A program made the position numbers and the translations under genes. The notes under the pieces were generated by a model. That model made no database searches. It was not told the DNA's origin and was given only the letters and a program-made list of their open reading frames with translations. Positions 61,922-64,000 of a stretch of 64,000 bases of DNA are shown here, one piece after another (within the stretch, counting starts at the first letter, position 1; every line of letters starts with the position of its first letter). Source of the stretch: Myxococcaceae bacterium (lineage in GTDB: Bacteria > Myxococcota_A > Polyangia > Polyangiales > Ga0077539); the NCBI GenBank assembly GCA_004297725.1, contig SCUS01000136.1, positions 54,968-118,967 on the forward strand, given 5' to 3'.

Positions 61922-62129
61922 GAGAACCCCACGAAACCCGGTGGCTCTCACGAGGCCCGCCTTGCGCTGGGACCGATCCAGGGACCGGCCATGAGCAAGG
62001 ACGGCGTCTTCACCCACCATCGAGGCAGCGCGCAACGTCGCGGTGTTGGCGCCGTGCTCGCTGGCGTCGTGGACGCCATACAGTCGGGCCACGATGACTC
62101 TGCCGGACGCTCCCACCCCACGGACTGAC

Positions 62130-63008
62130 ATGCCAGAGCCCTACATCACCGACCGGGACATCCTGTTCCTCTGCGTTGCGAACTCGGCCCGCAGCCAGAT
62201 GGCCGAAGGGCTGGCGCGCAAGCTCTTCGGCGCGCGCATCGCCGTGCAGAGCGCCGGGAGCGAGCCCTCGCAGGTCAACCCCTACGCCATCGAGGTGATG
62301 CGCGAGGTCGGCGTCGACCTCACGACCCACCGCTCCAAGTCCGTCGAGACCATCGACCCCGCGACGGTCGGCACCGTCATCACGCTGTGCGCCGAGGAGG
62401 TCTGCCCGGTCTTCCTCGGCGCGGCCCGTCGGCTGCACTGGGCCCTTCCCGACCCGGCGAGCAAGGACCCTTCGCTCTCGCGCGACGAGATGCTCGCTCG
62501 CTTCCGCGCCACGAGGGATCAGATCCAGGGGAGGCTCGAGGTGCTCGACGCCCTGCTCGATGTCCCGGAGGGCCCTGGTCCAGAGGAGTTTCACGCCAGC
62601 GTGAGGGTGAAGAACCTGGCCAGGAGCACCCGCTTCTACAGCTGGCTGCTCGGCGCGCCCCCGAAGGTGTGGACGCACCGGTACTCGACCTTCATCTCCC
62701 CGGCGCTGCGCACCAACTTCGTCCTGGTCGTCGCCGACGGGAAAGACCTGCACCACGACACGCTCTACCACCTCGGAGTCGGCGTCGCCGACAAGGCCGC
62801 GGTGCTCCGCGCCCACACGCTGGCGCGCTCCGCCGGGGTGACCGTGACGAAGCCGCCGCGCACCACCTGGCGCGGCACGCCGCTGCATGAGCTCTGGCTC
62901 GAAGATCCCGACGGCACCCTCGTCGAGGTCTACGCGCGCCTCACGCCCGAGGAGCTCGCGGCCATGCCGGCGGACCTCGAGCCCACACCTCTGACAGAAC
63001 CCCGATGA
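62130..63008 (+). CDS. arsC: Fusion: low-Mr-PTPase-type arsenate reductase (ArsC) + VOC/glyoxalase-like domain
   Basis: The 292-residue protein joins two domains. Residues ~1-140 are the thioredoxin-coupled ArsC type: FLCVANSARSQMAEGLARKL gives the CX5R loop, and ALPDPASKDPSL holds the general acid Asp. Residues ~155-270 are a vicinal-oxygen-chelate domain similar to ArsI/CadI: FHASVRVKNLARSTRFYSWL, DTLYHLGVGVADKAA and DPDGTLVEVYARL, keeping His, His and Glu as metal ligands, but without the adjacent Cys pair of ArsI C-As lyases. The start lies 208 bases from tRNA-Gln, and the stop overlaps the next gene (ATGA). Confidence 0.88.
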   Translation: MPEPYITDRDILFLCVANSARSQMAEGLARKLFGARIAVQSAGSEPSQVNPYAIEVMREVGVDLTTHRSKSVETIDPATVGTVITLCAEEVCPVFLGAARRLHWALPDPASKDPSLSRDEMLARFRATRDQIQGRLEVLDALLDVPEGPGPEEFHASVRVKNLARSTRFYSWLLGAPPKVWTHRYSTFISPALRTNFVLVVADGKDLHHDTLYHLGVGVADKAAVLRAHTLARSAGVTVTKPPRTTWRGTPLHELWLEDPDGTLVEVYARLTPEELAAMPADLEPTPLTEPR

Positions 63009-64000
63009 CGGCCCGATCCGCCTCGCTCACCCGGCAGCTGTCCTTCCTCGACCGCTACCTCACGCTCTGGATCTTCCTTGCCATGGGCGTCGGCGTCGCC
63101 CTCGGGCAGCTCGCGCCGGGCGTGGGGCAGGCGCTCACCCGCCTGAGCGTCGGGACGACGTCGATCCCGCTCGCCGTCGGGCTCATCGTGATGATGTATC
63201 CGCCCTTCGCCAAGGTCCGCTACGAGCACCTGGGCAAGGTCTTCCGCGACCCGAAGGTGCTCGCCCTCTCGCTGCTGCAGAACTGGGTCATCGGGCCGCT
63301 GCTGATGTTCGGCCTCGCGGTGCTCTTCCTTCGCGACAGGCCCGAGTACATGGTCGGGCTCATCCTCATCGGCCTCGCGCGCTGCATCGCGATGGTCGTG
63401 GTGTGGAACGACCTCGCCCGCGGCGACACCGAGTACTGCGCCGGCCTCGTCGCCTTCAACTCCGTCTTCCAGGTGCTCTTCTTCTCGGTCTATGCGTGGT
63501 TCTTCGCGACCGTGCTCCCGGCCTGGCTCGGCCTCCCGGGCGCCGTCGTCCATGTGTCGATGGCGCAGATCGCGGAGAGCGTCGCGCTCTACCTCGGGCT
63601 GCCCTTCGCGGCGGGCGTCGCCACGCGCTTCGTGCTCCGGCGCGCGAAGGGCGACGCGTGGTACCAGGCGGAGTTCATCCCCCGCGTGAGCCCCCTCACG
63701 CTGGTGGCGCTGCTCTTCACCATCGTCGTGATGTTCTCGCTCAAGGGCGACGCGATCGTGCGGCTGCCCCTCGACGTGGTGCGGGTCGCGCTCCCGCTGC
63801 TCGTCTACTTCCTGCTGATGTTCTTCGCGTCGTTCTTCCTGAGCCGGCGCGCGGGGGCGGACTACGCGCGCTCGGCGACCCTCTCGTTCACCGCGGCCTC
63901 CAACAACTTCGAGCTGGCGATCGCCGTCGCCATCGCGGCCTTCGGCATCCACCACGGCGCGGCCTTCGTCGCGGTCATCGGCCCGCTCGTCGAGGTGCCG
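63005..64000 (+). CDS. acr3: Arsenite efflux transporter Acr3 (runs off window)
   Basis: The ATG overlaps the arsC stop (ATGA), and 332 codons are present before the window ends, near full length. The protein is a 10-helix Acr3/BASS-type membrane carrier: RYLTLWIFLAMGVGVALGQL, LIVMMYPPFAKVRYE, ILIGLARCIAMVVVWNDLA with the conserved Cys used for As(III), and TAASNNFELAIAVAIAAFG. It extrudes arsenite formed by ArsC. Operon context makes arsenic resistance clear. Confidence 0.93.
   Translation, partial: MTARSASLTRQLSFLDRYLTLWIFLAMGVGVALGQLAPGVGQALTRLSVGTTSIPLAVGLIVMMYPPFAKVRYEHLGKVFRDPKVLALSLLQNWVIGPLLMFGLAVLFLRDRPEYMVGLILIGLARCIAMVVVWNDLARGDTEYCAGLVAFNSVFQVLFFSVYAWFFATVLPAWLGLPGAVVHVSMAQIAESVALYLGLPFAAGVATRFVLRRAKGDAWYQAEFIPRVSPLTLVALLFTIVVMFSLKGDAIVRLPLDVVRVALPLLVYFLLMFFASFFLSRRAGADYARSATLSFTAASNNFELAIAVAIAAFGIHHGAAFVAVIGPLVEVP

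Noticed and set aside
61859..62131. Minus-strand ORF overlapping tRNA-Gln, with a tail like DSNPRSGYQKPASCH
   Set aside because: Such protein tails are the translated antisense of tRNA genes. The cloverleaf is complete, so this is an annotation artefact.

Overview
This is a 64 kb, very GC-rich, gene-dense chromosomal window. Third codon positions are almost always G or C, which is why long open frames appear on the strand opposite many genes. The gene set points to a Myxococcota (delta-proteobacterial) chromosome, probably the Polyangiales/Sandaracinaceae side. The pointers are many lipoproteins with Asp/Ala/Val/Pro-rich stalks, Ser/Thr kinases and PEGA proteins, a type 2 IPP isomerase, HemG-type protoporphyrinogen oxidase, and several multiheme lipoproteins. 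The placement is inferred from gene content, not from a marker-gene comparison. No rRNA, insertion sequence, prophage or CRISPR array is visible. Two tRNA genes are present.

Layout. 1-7.6 kb: the end of a UvrD-like helicase, a hot-dog thioesterase, a TMTC-like membrane glycosyltransferase, YceI, a tetraheme lipoprotein, a lipase-like lipoprotein with a secreted partner, and an enoyl-CoA hydratase. 7.5-12.4 kb: a tightly overlapping minus-strand operon (SDR, RidA, enoyl-CoA hydratase, acyl-CoA dehydrogenase, benzoate-CoA-ligase-type enzyme) that resembles aerobic aryl-CoA (2-aminobenzoate type) catabolism but lacks the expected monooxygenase. 12.4-20.5 kb: an RNA methyltransferase, nusB and a riboflavin cluster (ribD-ribE-ribBA ... 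ribH-nusB). The rib cluster is split by a DUF692 (MNIO)/DUF2063 pair and a convergent cysteine-rich lipoprotein. 20.7-26.4 kb: proline-rich and TPR/PEGA envelope proteins, then a minus-strand run of tRNA-Ile(UAU), a C4 zinc-ribbon coiled-coil protein, a Ser/Thr kinase and a flavin oxidoreductase-FolB fusion. 26.5-29.6 kb: xerD, scpA, scpB and ruvA (chromosome segregation and recombination). 29.8-39.3 kb: envelope lipoproteins, a Crp/Fnr regulator and citrate synthase. 39.4-42.7 kb: fni, an MFS transporter and a monoheme lipoprotein. 42.7-43.2 kb: a 172-bp near-perfect inverted repeat. 43.2-50.8 kb: an atypical periplasmic nitrate reductase operon (NapA, NapD, duplicated-NapB cytochrome, NrfD, ferredoxin and a tetraheme lipoprotein). 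50.8-56 kb: a small secreted protein, RhlE helicase, hemG-hemE and a YkgJ-type protein. 56.0-56.3 kb: a minisatellite and a second palindrome. 56.3-61.8 kb: a pseudouridine synthase-methyltransferase fusion, two envelope proteins and a thymidine phosphorylase. 61.8-64 kb: tRNA-Gln, then an arsenic operon with an ArsC-VOC fusion and Acr3, running off the end.

The best candidate for an undescribed system is the 15.0-17.5 kb locus. A complete MNIO enzyme and its DUF2063 partner converge on a lipoprotein whose C-terminus carries two copies of a CxGxN[ST]CxG[FY] motif. That motif resembles the cysteine motifs of bufferin-type RiPP precursors, here placed at the end of a long repetitive stalk. The unusual fusions (flavoreductase-FolB, PUS-methyltransferase, ArsC-VOC), the UAU isoleucine tRNA and the long palindromes are further points of interest.
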